Assembly: GCF_030316855.1 (NCBI RefSeq) | Contig: NZ_JASZYR010000001.1 | Span: forward strand, 62,001-126,000 | Origin: Variovorax sp. J22P240 | GTDB lineage: Bacteria > Pseudomonadota > Gammaproteobacteria > Burkholderiales > Burkholderiaceae_C | Length of the DNA: 64,000 nucleotides | Direction: 5' to 3' | Part shown: piece after piece, positions 19,073-27,733 of the stretch | How positions within the stretch are numbered: position 1 is the stretch's first letter | Layout of the letters: the number at the start of each line of letters is the position of its first letter | Position numbers and translations under genes: made by a program | Notes under the pieces: generated by a model | What the model was told of the DNA's origin: nothing | Database searches by the model: none | What the model saw: the letters and a program-made list of their open reading frames with translations, nothing else

Positions 19073-20092
19073 CTATGCCTGAAGAGGGAGCTTGACCTCG
19101 TCGGGATTTTCACGGACGTATTCGCGTATCACGTCCTCGAAGCTTGCATCCGAACCCAGGCCCAGCGCACGGGCACGCACCGTTTCGAAGCGCCCCGGCC
19201 AGCTCTTCACGATGCGGCGGATCGCCGGGTCGGGCGTGCGGTCGAGCAGATCGGTGGCGGCCGCGCCGGCGACGCGAGCGAGCGCCGCGGCCATCTCGCC
19301 GACGGTGGTGGAGAGCGAGGGCAGGTTGACCGCGGTGCGCGGACCCCATTGCGCGTCGCTCGCCTCGGCGGCACGGACCAGCCCTTCGATGGTGCGCGTC
19401 GGCGACGAGATCGCCACCGGCGTTTCGTCCGCCACCGGGCAGACGGCGCGAACGCCCGCGAGCGGTTCGCGGATCATTCCGCTGAAGAAGCCCGAGGCCG
19501 CGCCGTTGGGTCGGCCCGGACGCACGCTCACCGTCATGAGCCGCACGCTGCGGCCATTGATGAAGCCCTTGCGCGTGTAGTCGGCAACGAGTTGCTCGGC
19601 GATGAATTTCTGGATGCCGTAGCTGGTCTGCGGGGTGGGCAGCGTGTTGTCGGTGATCACCTCGGGCAAGGGTTGCTCAGGCGAGTTGCCGAACACGGCG
19701 AGCGAACTCGAGAACACCAGCGTCGGCGCCGTACCGAGCTTTCGGCAGGTTTCGAGCAGTGCGTTGGTCGCGGCGAAGTTGCTGCGCATGCCGAGGTCGA
19801 AGTCGGCCTCGCATTCGCCACTGACCGCAGCGGCGAGGTGGAAGACGAGCGAGGCATTCGGGGGGACGGCGCTCTCGGGTGCCTTGGCGAGCAGCGCATT
19901 GAGATCGCCCACCACGGCGCTCACGCGCGGGTCGCGGGCCAGATCGTTCGGCGGTGGAACGCGGTCAACGAGGGTGATGGTGTCGATGGGCGCAGGCGCT
20001 GCGCCGGCCAGGGAGAGTTGCCGACGAGCGAGCAGGGTGCGGGCGAGGCGTGCGCCGACGAAGCCGGCACCGCCGGTGATGACGATGTTCAT
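19073..20092 (-). CDS. denD: D-erythronate dehydrogenase (DenD-like SDR)
   Basis: The 339-residue extended SDR matches DenD, which oxidises D-erythronate to 2-oxo-D-erythronate with NAD in four-carbon sugar-acid catabolism. The NAD motif TGGAGFVG is at 6-13. The catalytic Ser is near 128-130 (FSSSLAVFG), with Tyr158 and Lys162 in SYGIQKF. ATG 20092 is chosen by motif distance; an upstream extension to 20125 is not family-like. It is followed by dctPQM and preceded by a hydrolase on the same strand. The other pathway genes (isomerase, aldolase, DUF1537 kinase) are not in this window, so the exact substrate is inferred from family resemblance. Confidence 0.75.
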   Translation of the reverse strand: MNIVITGGAGFVGARLARTLLARRQLSLAGAAPAPIDTITLVDRVPPPNDLARDPRVSAVVGDLNALLAKAPESAVPPNASLVFHLAAAVSGECEADFDLGMRSNFAATNALLETCRKLGTAPTLVFSSSLAVFGNSPEQPLPEVITDNTLPTPQTSYGIQKFIAEQLVADYTRKGFINGRSVRLMTVSVRPGRPNGAASGFFSGMIREPLAGVRAVCPVADETPVAISSPTRTIEGLVRAAEASDAQWGPRTAVNLPSLSTTVGEMAAALARVAGAAATDLLDRTPDPAIRRIVKSWPGRFETVRARALGLGSDASFEDVIREYVRENPDEVKLPLQA

Positions 20093-20127
20093 TGCGAGGT
20101 GTCCTTGTGTCCCTGGAATGGGCAAGT

Positions 20128-20979
20128 CTATGTTCGTCCACTGCGCAGTAAGGTCCAGAACACCACCCGATTGAAGCCGACGGGATTCTCGGAAGGCGCA
20201 CCATGTCCCGCGCCCGCGATGACTTCGCGCCTCGAGCGGGGCAGCACCAGCGCCAATTCATCGACTACTCTTCGATGAAGATCGGTGGCCCGGTCGCCGT
20301 TCAAGAGCAGAACAGGCATCTCCAAGGCCGCCACTTCCGAACGCGACAGATCGGGAAACGGTTCCGTCGACCGTGTCAGCGCCTTCATCGCGCCCGCGTT
20401 GCGCGTCACGACATGCATTCGCTCGGGCGGCAATCTGTCGAACAGCGGCTCGCCCCAGATGCCATCGACCAGCAGGCGCAACGCCGTGCGCTCGTCGTTC
20501 CGGTCGAAGGCCAGGGCGGCGGGGCGCCAGACATCCGCCATGAATGCTTCGAACAGCGCGCTCCCCTCGGGCGTGCGACATGCCCATGGGTGCAAAGGCG
20601 GTTCGTTCAAGACGAGGCTCAGCACCTGTTCGGGATGCTGGAGCGCAAACATCAATGCAATCAAGGCGCCGTAGGAGGTGCCGACCAGATGGGCAGGTCC
20701 GCAGCGAACGTGCCCTTGAAGTGCCGCGAGGTCGTCCACGTCGAGTTGCGGTGTGTAGCCGGCATGCGCGCCGGGGCTCCTGCTCGGGCTGCTGAATCGC
20801 CGGCTGTAGGCGATGACGCGGAAACGTGCCGCAAAGGTCTGCATCTGTGGCGTCCACGAATGACAATCGCCCAAGCCGCCGTGCAACAGGATGAGCGGTG
20901 ATCCGCGTCCATGCTCGGTGTAGTGCAGTTCCGCCCCATCCGCCAGCGGCAGGCGCGTGGGCAGTTCGCATCGATTCAT
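20128..20979 (-). CDS. Alpha/beta-fold hydrolase
   Basis: This 283-residue protein has the complete hydrolase triad layout. The oxyanion HGG is at 33-35, the nucleophile Ser102 is in VGTSYGAL, an acid follows strand LLLNGDRATD, and the His is in GAGHGAP near 257. There is no signal peptide, so it is cytoplasmic. It lies 35 bases upstream of denD and is probably first in the hydrolase-denD-dctPQM run. An ester or lactone feeding the sugar-acid pathway is a reasonable idea, but nothing in the sequence fixes the substrate. Confidence 0.85.
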   Translation of the reverse strand: MNRCELPTRLPLADGAELHYTEHGRGSPLILLHGGLGDCHSWTPQMQTFAARFRVIAYSRRFSSPSRSPGAHAGYTPQLDVDDLAALQGHVRCGPAHLVGTSYGALIALMFALQHPEQVLSLVLNEPPLHPWACRTPEGSALFEAFMADVWRPAALAFDRNDERTALRLLVDGIWGEPLFDRLPPERMHVVTRNAGAMKALTRSTEPFPDLSRSEVAALEMPVLLLNGDRATDLHRRVVDELALVLPRSRREVIAGAGHGAPSENPVGFNRVVFWTLLRSGRT

Positions 20980-21070
20980 CGTCGACTCCTCCGGGCCGCG
21001 CGTCGGCGCAGCAGCGATTCACGAGACTAGTCCGGCTCGCTTGCCGTCGCAATCGGGTGATGCGCCGTCT

Positions 21071-22609
21071 TCAGCCGCGGCGACGCCGCATCACGAATTC
21101 GATGGTTTCGAACAGCGCCTCGCTCAACAGGGCCAGCACGGCGGCCGGGACGGCCCCCGCGAGCAGCAGCTCGCGGTCGTTGAGCGCAAGCCCGGTCACG
21201 ATGCGTTCACCGAAACCGCCTGCGCCGATGAAGGCCGCGATGGTCGCGGTGCCGATGGCGATGGTCGTTGCGGTTCGCACGCCGGCCAGCAGGGTAGGCA
21301 GCGCCAGCGGCAGCATCACCACCCGCAGGCTCTGTGCGCCGGTCATGCCAAGCGCCGTGCCCGCCTGCCGCAACCCCGCCGGAACCTCGGCCAGCCCGGT
21401 GACCGTGTTGCGCATGATCGGCAGCAGCGCATAGAGCGTGAGCGCGACCAGCGCAGGCAGCGTGCCGATCGCCCCCATCAGGGAGATCAGCACCGCGAGC
21501 AACGCGAGCGACGGAATAGTCTGCAGAAGGCCCGTGAGTCCGAGCACCACCGCGCGCAGGCGCAGGTGCGGAAACACCAGGATTCCAACCGGCACCGCGA
21601 TGAGGACGGCGACCCCGACCGATACCGCGACGAGCGTCAGGTGCTGTCGCGCCAGCCGGCCCAGGTCGGGGCCAAGCAGCTTGGCGACGAAGCCGCGCGC
21701 AGCCGCGCCCGATGAGCCGGCGTGCACGCCGGCCTGCCCTTGCTGGGCCAGGAAGTCGCGGGCGATCACATCGAAGGCCACGCCCTGCAGTTCGGCGCGC
21801 GCGTTCATCGCGATCATGGCGCGTTCGTCGATTCGGCCTTCGAGCTTCTGCAGCGCCGCCCAAGCCTTCGGCCAGCGCGTGGGCACGTCGAGCCGGTACA
21901 GCACCACGGCGTCGTAGCGCGGGAAATAGCTGCGGTCGTCCTGGAGCACGCGCAGGCCGAGATGGTCGATCTTGGCGTCGGTGGTGTAGATGTCGATCAC
22001 ATCGATCTGCTTCGCGGCGATCGCGTCGTAGGCGAGGCCATGGTCCAGCCCGGTCGGCGTCTGCCGGAATCCGTAGCGCGCGGCGAGACCCTGCCAGCCG
22101 TCCGCACGACCGATGAACTCGTTCGACAGGCCGAGCTTCAGTTCGGGATGGTTCGCCAGGTCGCTCAGGCTGCGCACGCCGAGCCGGTCTGCATCGGCTG
22201 CGCGCATCGCGAGTGCATAGCCGTCGTTGAAGCCGAGCGGAATCGCGACGCCCAGCCCCAGCGGTGCGAGGGCCGCGTTCATGGCCTCCCGCGTCATCGA
22301 CTGGGAGCCCTTGAGGATCTCCAGCGCGATCGTGCCGGTGTACTCGGCATAGAGGTCGATGCCGCCGGAGCGCAGGGCTTCGTAGACGATCGCGGTGTTG
22401 CCCAGCCCCTGGCGGACCGTCGGCGGCGTGGGCGATTGGGGCGAAGCCGTCTGCGCCATGACCTCCGCCAGGATGTAGGACTCGGTGAAACGCTTCGACC
22501 CGATGCGCAGGCCTTGTTCCTGCCCGTGCGAGACGTACGAGAACACGGCCGCGCAGAGCAGGCCCAGGCAAGCCAGGGCGGTGAGCCACGGTCGGCGCAA
22601 CGAATGCAT
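21071..22609 (-). CDS. Fused substrate-binding/permease protein of a glycine betaine-type ABC transporter
   Basis: The 512-residue protein joins two modules. Residues ~33-290 are an OpuAC-like binding domain (LRIGSKRFTESYILAEVMAQ, QGLGNTAIVYEALRSGGIDLYAEYTG). Residues ~315-505 are a permease with about five helices and the EAA-like loop (AGLRQAGTALGMTGAQSLRVVMLPLALP). The first helix (~10-25) anchors the N-terminus. The binding domain precedes the permease, the reverse of the classical lactococcal OpuABC order. No ATPase gene is adjacent on either side, so the energising subunit must be elsewhere. Osmoprotectant or quaternary amine uptake is inferred from the family. Confidence 0.85.
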   Translation of the reverse strand: MHSLRRPWLTALACLGLLCAAVFSYVSHGQEQGLRIGSKRFTESYILAEVMAQTASPQSPTPPTVRQGLGNTAIVYEALRSGGIDLYAEYTGTIALEILKGSQSMTREAMNAALAPLGLGVAIPLGFNDGYALAMRAADADRLGVRSLSDLANHPELKLGLSNEFIGRADGWQGLAARYGFRQTPTGLDHGLAYDAIAAKQIDVIDIYTTDAKIDHLGLRVLQDDRSYFPRYDAVVLYRLDVPTRWPKAWAALQKLEGRIDERAMIAMNARAELQGVAFDVIARDFLAQQGQAGVHAGSSGAAARGFVAKLLGPDLGRLARQHLTLVAVSVGVAVLIAVPVGILVFPHLRLRAVVLGLTGLLQTIPSLALLAVLISLMGAIGTLPALVALTLYALLPIMRNTVTGLAEVPAGLRQAGTALGMTGAQSLRVVMLPLALPTLLAGVRTATTIAIGTATIAAFIGAGGFGERIVTGLALNDRELLLAGAVPAAVLALLSEALFETIEFVMRRRRG

Positions 22610-22715
22610 CGACCCAGTGTATCGGCGCTGCCAGGGGCTGACAGGCTCGTTCTCCTACAGCGGATCGTGCGGCAGGCTGATGCTGCAGCGCACTATCTGA
22701 ACGCAAACTGAACGC

Positions 22716-23504
22716 GTGCTGATCAACTATGTCCGACGCGGTGAAGGGAAGCCCTTGTTGCTCGTACATGGACTTGGCAGCAGCTGGCGCTCGTGGCAGA
22801 CCATCCTGAATCCGCTGGCAGCTGAGCGCGCCGTGGTGGCGATCGACCTGCCGGGCTTCGGCAAGAGCCCGCCGTTGGCGGGAGAGGTGTCCGTGCGGAC
22901 CTTGTCCAACGCGGTCGCGCAGTTCCTTTCGGAACACGACCTGGTCGGGACTGATGCGGTCGGTAGTTCGCTGGGCGCTCGCCTCGTGCTTGAACTGGCA
23001 CGCAGGGGGGGCGTGCTCGGCTCGGTCGTTTCGCTCGGACCGGGCGGCTTCTGGGGGGGCTGGGAGCGCTATATCTACCAGAGTTCGATCTGCTTCTCGC
23101 GGCGGCTGGTGCGCAGCCTGCAGTTCGCGATGCCCGCCATTACCGGACACGAATGGTCGCGCAAGCTGCTGCTGGCGCAATTCTCCGCACAGGCGGCACG
23201 GCTATCGCCGTCGCTGGTGTTGGAGGAGATGCGCAGCTACGCTTCGGCGGAATCCTTCAGCCTGATGCTTCGCGACCTGGTGCGCGGAGCGCCGCAGGAA
23301 GGGCTGGCCATCGGCAGCATGACCAAGCCGCTGGTGATCGGCTGGGGGCGACTGGACCGGGTGTGTTTTCCGCGGCAGGCGTCGCGCGCGCAGCAGCTTT
23401 TTCCGGATGCGCGCCTGCACTGGTTCGAGCGCTGCGGCCACTTCCCGCATTGGGATGCGCCGGAGGAAACTGCACGCCTGATCCTGGAGACCACCGGCGA
23501 CTGA
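22716..23504 (+). CDS. Alpha/beta-fold hydrolase
   Basis: The 262-residue protein has oxyanion HGLGSSW at 18-24, strand AIDLPGFGKS, nucleophile Ser85 in VGSSLGARL, and a catalytic His in ERCGHFPHWD near 241. The architecture is that of esterases and C-C hydrolases, and there is no signal peptide. It is divergent from the fused ABC protein and followed 9 bases later by the ROK-like gene, then an NAD(P)-binding gene, so the three are likely one transcript. There is no clue to the substrate; it is not a close relative of the other hydrolase at 20128. Confidence 0.85.
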   Translation: MLINYVRRGEGKPLLLVHGLGSSWRSWQTILNPLAAERAVVAIDLPGFGKSPPLAGEVSVRTLSNAVAQFLSEHDLVGTDAVGSSLGARLVLELARRGGVLGSVVSLGPGGFWGGWERYIYQSSICFSRRLVRSLQFAMPAITGHEWSRKLLLAQFSAQAARLSPSLVLEEMRSYASAESFSLMLRDLVRGAPQEGLAIGSMTKPLVIGWGRLDRVCFPRQASRAQQLFPDARLHWFERCGHFPHWDAPEETARLILETTGD

Positions 23505-23513
23505 ACGGCCTTC

Positions 23514-24596
23514 ATGAAAGACGCAATGGCATCCAAGAAAGAATCGCATCCGCTCCCCGACGTGCACGGCGCACGTGAACTGCCTTCCGTCGTCGTCGAG
23601 GGGTACAGCCTTCAGTTGCGGGACAAGGACGGCTTCATCGGAGACCAGGCCAGCCAGACCGCGTTCAGGGCGCTACTGGAGCGCTGGCGCCAAAAGCGCC
23701 GGCGCAAGGGCAAGGATCCGCTCGGTGGCCGCCACTCCAAGGACCTCAGCAAGCAGACGCTGGACGAGGCGCTTGGCGCGAAGAAAGCCTCTGAAGCGGG
23801 CGACGTGGTGCACGCCGCGGTCGAGGAATTCGCCGAGGAACTCGCCTCGGTGATCGAGCGATTCATGCGGCACCCGTCGTGGAAGGGCGTCGAGCGCATC
23901 GTGATCGGAGGCGGCTTTCCGGAGAGCGACGTTGGCGAGCGCGCCATCCTGCAGGCAGCGGCGATCTTGCAGGACATGAAGTTGTCGGTGCAACTCGCCC
24001 GCATCGGCCATGAGACCGACGACGCCGGGCTGCTGGGCTGGGTTCACCTCGTGCCGCCGCCACTGCTCGCTCACCACGACGCGATCCTCGCGCTCGACAT
24101 CGGCGGCACCAATGTGCGCTGCGGCATCGTCAAGATGCGGATGAAGCGCGCTAAGGACATGTCCCGGGCCAAGGTGCTACGGCGCGAAAAGTGGCGACAC
24201 AAGGATGACAAGCCCAACCGCAAGGCGCTGATCGACCGCCTGGCCGACATGCTCGAAACACAGATCCGCTACTGCAAGAAAAAGGGCATCCGGCTCGCGC
24301 CGTACATCGGCATCGCTTGCCCGGGGCTGATCGCCAAGGACGGCTCGATCTCGCGCGGCGCTCAGAACTTGCCTGGCGACTGGGAAGGAAGCAACTTCCA
24401 CCTGCCCAGCGAGCTTTGCAAGCGGATTCCGACCATCCACGGCGCGCCCACCATGGCCTTGATGCACAACGACGCGGTCGTGCAGGGCTTGAGCGAGCTG
24501 CCCTTCATGAAAGATGTGAAGCGCTGGGCGGTGCTGACCATCGGCACGGGGCTCGGGAATGCGAGCTATGCCAACAAGCGGGCGGAAACCGGATGA
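23514..24596 (+). CDS. ROK-like protein with circularly permuted domain order
   Basis: The 360-residue protein carries ROK sugar-kinase motifs in an unusual order. First come motifs normally at the C-terminus: ERIVIGGGFPES at ~127-138 and HETDDAGLLGW at ~166-176. Then come the normally N-terminal motifs: LALDIGGTNVRCGI at ~192-205, IGIACPGLI (~265-273), NLPGDWEG (~285-292), the catalytic-Asp region MHNDAVVQG (~317-325) and TIGTGLGN (~342-349), which is only 12 residues from the stop. The ROK zinc finger cysteines are missing. The frame is uninterrupted. The stop overlaps the next ATG (ATGA). Whether it phosphorylates a sugar is unknown. Confidence 0.75.
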   Translation: MKDAMASKKESHPLPDVHGARELPSVVVEGYSLQLRDKDGFIGDQASQTAFRALLERWRQKRRRKGKDPLGGRHSKDLSKQTLDEALGAKKASEAGDVVHAAVEEFAEELASVIERFMRHPSWKGVERIVIGGGFPESDVGERAILQAAAILQDMKLSVQLARIGHETDDAGLLGWVHLVPPPLLAHHDAILALDIGGTNVRCGIVKMRMKRAKDMSRAKVLRREKWRHKDDKPNRKALIDRLADMLETQIRYCKKKGIRLAPYIGIACPGLIAKDGSISRGAQNLPGDWEGSNFHLPSELCKRIPTIHGAPTMALMHNDAVVQGLSELPFMKDVKRWAVLTIGTGLGNASYANKRAETG

Positions 24597-25513
24597 ACAA
24601 GGTACTGGTCCTTGGAGGAACGGGCTTCGTGGGGCGCAGCCTGTGTGCGTTGATCGCTGGCTCGGACGGCGCAACTGAGATCACCGTGCCTAGCCGTCGG
24701 CCCACGCAAGCAAGGCAACGGGAGTTGCCGCCGTCGGCCAGGGTCGTGAGTGCAGACGTCCACGACCCGACGCAACTCGCAGGCCTGGTCGAAGGCCATG
24801 ACGCCGTGGTCAATCTCATTGCGATCCTGCACGGGAGCGAGGCCGAGTTCGTCCGAACGCACGTCGCCTTGCCCCGAACGCTGGTCGGTGCCTGCCGTTC
24901 GAAAGGCGTCCGGCGGATCGTGCATGTCAGCGCGCTCGGGGTCGACAGCGCACAGCCGAGCCGGTATCTGCGGTCCAAGGCAGAAGGCGAGGCGGTGCTG
25001 CGAAGCGCGGGTCTCGATGTGACCATCCTTCGGCCCTCCGTGATCTACGGCCAGCACGATCGCTTCACGAACTTGTTTGCGCGCCTGCTGAGGTTCGCGC
25101 CAATGCTCCCACTGGCGTCCGCGGATGCCCGTTTCCAGCCCGTGTGGGTCGAAGACGTCGCCCGCGCGATCCTCGTCTGCCTCGAGCGACCGGTGACCGC
25201 CGGCCAGACCTTCGAGTGCGCGGGGCCGGAGGTTTTCACGCTGAGGGAGCTTGTCAAGCTGGCGGGTCGGTGGTCGGGCCATGAACGACCCGTGATTGCG
25301 CTCCCGCCTGCTGTCGGAGCACTACAGGCGGCCGTGATGGAACGCTTGCCGGGCGAGCCGCTGATGTCACGCGACAACCTGCAGTCCATGAAGACGCCGA
25401 ACGTGGCCAGCGGCAAGCTCCCGTCGCTGGAGGATCTGGGCATTCGCGCTGCATCGCTCGACACGGTCGCACCGAAATACCTCGGTGCCGGCCGGGCGTC
25501 CACTCAGAGCTGA
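24593..25513 (+). CDS. NAD(P)-binding SDR-type protein (complex I NDUFA9-like)
   Basis: The 306-residue atypical SDR begins with a Rossmann motif (VLVLGGTGFVGRSLC, about 4-18). It continues with VSADVHDPTQLAGLVEGHDAVVNLIAILHG and RIVHVSALGVDSAQPSRYLRSKAEGEAVLR, where Tyr and Lys are in the usual YLRSK arrangement, and a C-terminal NDUFA9/UbiE-type region (VSVEDVARAI-like VWVEDVARAIL). Bacterial relatives are annotated as complex I assembly-like or NAD-dependent epimerases with no proven reaction. It is translationally coupled to the ROK-like gene and overlaps the convergent cardiolipin synthase gene by 10 bases. Confidence 0.85.
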   Translation: MNKVLVLGGTGFVGRSLCALIAGSDGATEITVPSRRPTQARQRELPPSARVVSADVHDPTQLAGLVEGHDAVVNLIAILHGSEAEFVRTHVALPRTLVGACRSKGVRRIVHVSALGVDSAQPSRYLRSKAEGEAVLRSAGLDVTILRPSVIYGQHDRFTNLFARLLRFAPMLPLASADARFQPVWVEDVARAILVCLERPVTAGQTFECAGPEVFTLRELVKLAGRWSGHERPVIALPPAVGALQAAVMERLPGEPLMSRDNLQSMKTPNVASGKLPSLEDLGIRAASLDTVAPKYLGAGRASTQS

Positions 25514-26883
25514 AACGCAATCGTGAGCAGCAGCCCCTCGGCCACATCGCGCACCAGCCCCGGCCTGCGTGCGCGATAGGTCTCGCCGGCGGAGGCGGCG
25601 GTCTCGATCCACTGGGCGAACCACTCGACCTCGCCGGGGCCGTAGAACACCACGGCCGCTTCGTGGTTCAGCAGCAGGCTGCGCATGTCGAGATTGATGG
25701 AGCCGCAGAGCGCCAGGTTGTCGTCCACCACCACCGCCTTCGCATGCGCCATGAAGGGCAGCATGCGAAAGATGACGCCGGCGCGCGCGAGATCGCGCAT
25801 GGCCCGGGCACGCACGAAGTCGGCCAGCCGATGGTTCGACTCGGCTGGCATCGCGATCGTGACCTGTACGCCGCGCCGTGCGGCGAGCCGCAATGCATCG
25901 CGCAGGCCGTCGCCTGGCACGAAATAGGGCGTGATCGCGAGCAGGCGGTGCTCGGCACGGAAGCAGGCGTCGATCAGCAACGCATGCGCGGTGTCCTCGG
26001 TCTGGTCGGGGCCGCTGGGCAGAAATTGGGCGAGGCCGTCGCTGGACGGGCTGTCGTCGGCCGCGATGGCGCGCGGCTTGCGCTTGCGCACCGACGACCA
26101 GTCATGGTCGAACTGTCGCGCCGCCGCGGCCGCCACGCTGCCCCGGAGGTCGAAGGACAGGTCACGCCACGGGACAGGGTGGTCGTCGTTGCCGGTGAAG
26201 TATTCGCCCGCGAGATTGCGGCCTCCGGACCAGAGCCATTCGTCGTCCGCGATCGTGAGCTTGCGGTGGTTGCGAAGGTTGCGCGGGCCGGTGCGGCGCA
26301 GGCTGAAGATGGGCCGGAACACGGCGACTTCGGCTCCGGCTTCGCGCAACGAATCGAAATGCGAGCGCGGCAGCGAGAGCGCGCCAAAGCCGTCGAGCAG
26401 CACCCGCACCTTGACGCCTTCGCGTGCGCGGCGCGACAAGCGGTTGATCACCTCGTGCCCGAGCGCGTCGTCGCCGATGATGAAGGTGCACACGTCGATG
26501 CGGCGGCGTGCACCCTCGATCACCTCGAACAGCGCATCACGCGCAGCGCCGCCATCGGAATGAAAGCGGGGAGTGCAACGCCCCGGCGGGGCGAGGCCGA
26601 AGCTTTCGATCAGGTCGGCCGCCCAGTGCCCCGCCGGCGCGGATCTTGGCGGGCGCGGCGAGCCGGTCGGCCGCAGCTTGCGCTGGCCGAACATCAGGTA
26701 CATCGGGAGGATGACGTACGGCACCAGCACGAGGCCCATGACCCATGCGATGGCCGTGGTGGGCGCGCGTTGCTCGCGCCGTGCGCGCGTGCTCAACACG
26801 TAGACCAGCAGAGCGAAGGTGACGACCAGCAAATGCTGCGACGGCGATGGCAGCCAGTCGAGCAGGTCGTCGAGCCGGTTCAC
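25504..26883 (-). CDS. cls: Cardiolipin synthase (phospholipase D family)
   Basis: The 459-residue enzyme condenses two phosphatidyl molecules to cardiolipin at the inner membrane. Two N-terminal membrane helices (about 15-31 and 43-64, ending LMFGQRKL) precede two PLD domains with HKD motifs: His206/Lys208/Asp213 in HRKLTIADD and His380/Lys382/Asp387 in HAKAVVVDD. GTG 26883 is the start because it overlaps the stop of the upstream GST gene (GTGA) and gives the correct N-terminus; the longer frame to 27000 is GST shadow. The last bases overlap a convergent gene. Confidence 0.93.
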   Translation of the reverse strand: MNRLDDLLDWLPSPSQHLLVVTFALLVYVLSTRARREQRAPTTAIAWVMGLVLVPYVILPMYLMFGQRKLRPTGSPRPPRSAPAGHWAADLIESFGLAPPGRCTPRFHSDGGAARDALFEVIEGARRRIDVCTFIIGDDALGHEVINRLSRRAREGVKVRVLLDGFGALSLPRSHFDSLREAGAEVAVFRPIFSLRRTGPRNLRNHRKLTIADDEWLWSGGRNLAGEYFTGNDDHPVPWRDLSFDLRGSVAAAAARQFDHDWSSVRKRKPRAIAADDSPSSDGLAQFLPSGPDQTEDTAHALLIDACFRAEHRLLAITPYFVPGDGLRDALRLAARRGVQVTIAMPAESNHRLADFVRARAMRDLARAGVIFRMLPFMAHAKAVVVDDNLALCGSINLDMRSLLLNHEAAVVFYGPGEVEWFAQWIETAASAGETYRARRPGLVRDVAEGLLLTIAFQL

Positions 26884-27548
26884 GTGCGGAGGTGCTGCTG
26901 CAGGAAGGCAGGTACAGGGCGGCCTGCCGAGGCAAGGAAACCCATCATCGCGCCAATCACTTCGCGCACGGCATCCCGTGCGCCGACGCGATCGCGCCAT
27001 GCGACCAGCCGCGGGGTGCCCTCGGTCATGCCCGCGCCCTTGCGGTCCGCGAACACGTGTGCCATGTAGAAGGCGATATCGGCATAGGAATAGAGGCCCG
27101 CGAGATAGTCGCGGTCGGCCAGCAGCCGATCCAGGACTTCATGAAAGCGGGCGCAGGCGCCGCAGGCTGCGACTGCGGCGGGGCTTTGCATGTCGTGCTG
27201 AAGTCCGAAGAGCTTCACCACGTGCGGGAAATAGACCTCATCCGACTTGAGTTCCAACTGCCGGGCCCGTGCCCGCGCCGCAGCCCCGGCGGGCCAGAGC
27301 GGGGGAGTGGGCGCGAGGTCTTCGAGGTACTCGAAGATCTGCGTCGAGTCGAACAACTCGACGTCGCCGTCGATCAGCACCGGCACCTGCCGCTTCGGGT
27401 TGACGCGCAGAACCTCAGGGTGCTTGGGCTCGTAGTTGTCGTCGCGATCGAAGGGCACCATGACGCATTCGAACGCGAGCCCTTTTTCGAGCAATGCGAT
27501 CTGCGCCTTGGCGCCAAACATGCTGAGGGGACCGGTGATGAGCTTCAT
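26880..27548 (-). CDS. Glutathione S-transferase family protein
   Basis: This 222-residue protein has a thioredoxin-like N-domain (MKLITGPLSMFGAKAQIALLEKG, then the cis-Pro motif RQVPVLIDGDVELFDSTQIFEYLED) and an all-helical C-domain (DRDYLAGLYSYADIAFYMAHVF). The Ser in GPLSMFG is at the usual active-site position. The DSTQI motif contacts the glutathione gamma-glutamyl group. Its stop overlaps the cardiolipin synthase GTG by four bases. The intergenic region upstream carries a GC-rich repeat. The substrate is not known. Confidence 0.92.
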   Translation of the reverse strand: MKLITGPLSMFGAKAQIALLEKGLAFECVMVPFDRDDNYEPKHPEVLRVNPKRQVPVLIDGDVELFDSTQIFEYLEDLAPTPPLWPAGAAARARARQLELKSDEVYFPHVVKLFGLQHDMQSPAAVAACGACARFHEVLDRLLADRDYLAGLYSYADIAFYMAHVFADRKGAGMTEGTPRLVAWRDRVGARDAVREVIGAMMGFLASAGRPVPAFLQQHLRT

Positions 27549-27632
27549 CCCCGGAGCCTACTTCAACGGAACGCGAATACAAACCGTCCAACGAACCAGG
27601 CTCCTTCGCGCGGGCCCCTTCCCGCGGGTCCC

Positions 27633-27691
27633 TTCGCGAAACACCGCGGAACCGGCTTTGCCGGGCCGCCGGTGTTGCCCCCGGTAGGGGG
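27633..27691. repeat. GC-rich intergenic repeat, copy 1
   Basis: This ~59-base block between the MetE-like stop and the GST start is nearly identical to 41790-41850, in the same orientation, with about six differences. It contains CCGGCTTTGCCGG, a 5-bp stem with TTT loop (27652-27664), and CCCCCGGTAGGGGG. A further ~45 bases up to the MetE-like stop codon at 27734-27736 look like a related palindromic tail. The placement directly after the minus-strand gene suggests a 3'-end processing or termination element dispersed in the genome. Confidence 0.75.
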
Positions 27692-27733
27692 ATGGCGAAG
27701 CGACACGAAGTGCGCGAAGCCTGGGGGCGAGCT

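Noticed and set aside
21207..23180. 657-codon frame across the fused ABC protein and a hydrolase
   Set aside because: It overlaps two well-supported genes in other frames and gives a low-complexity Arg/Ala/His translation.
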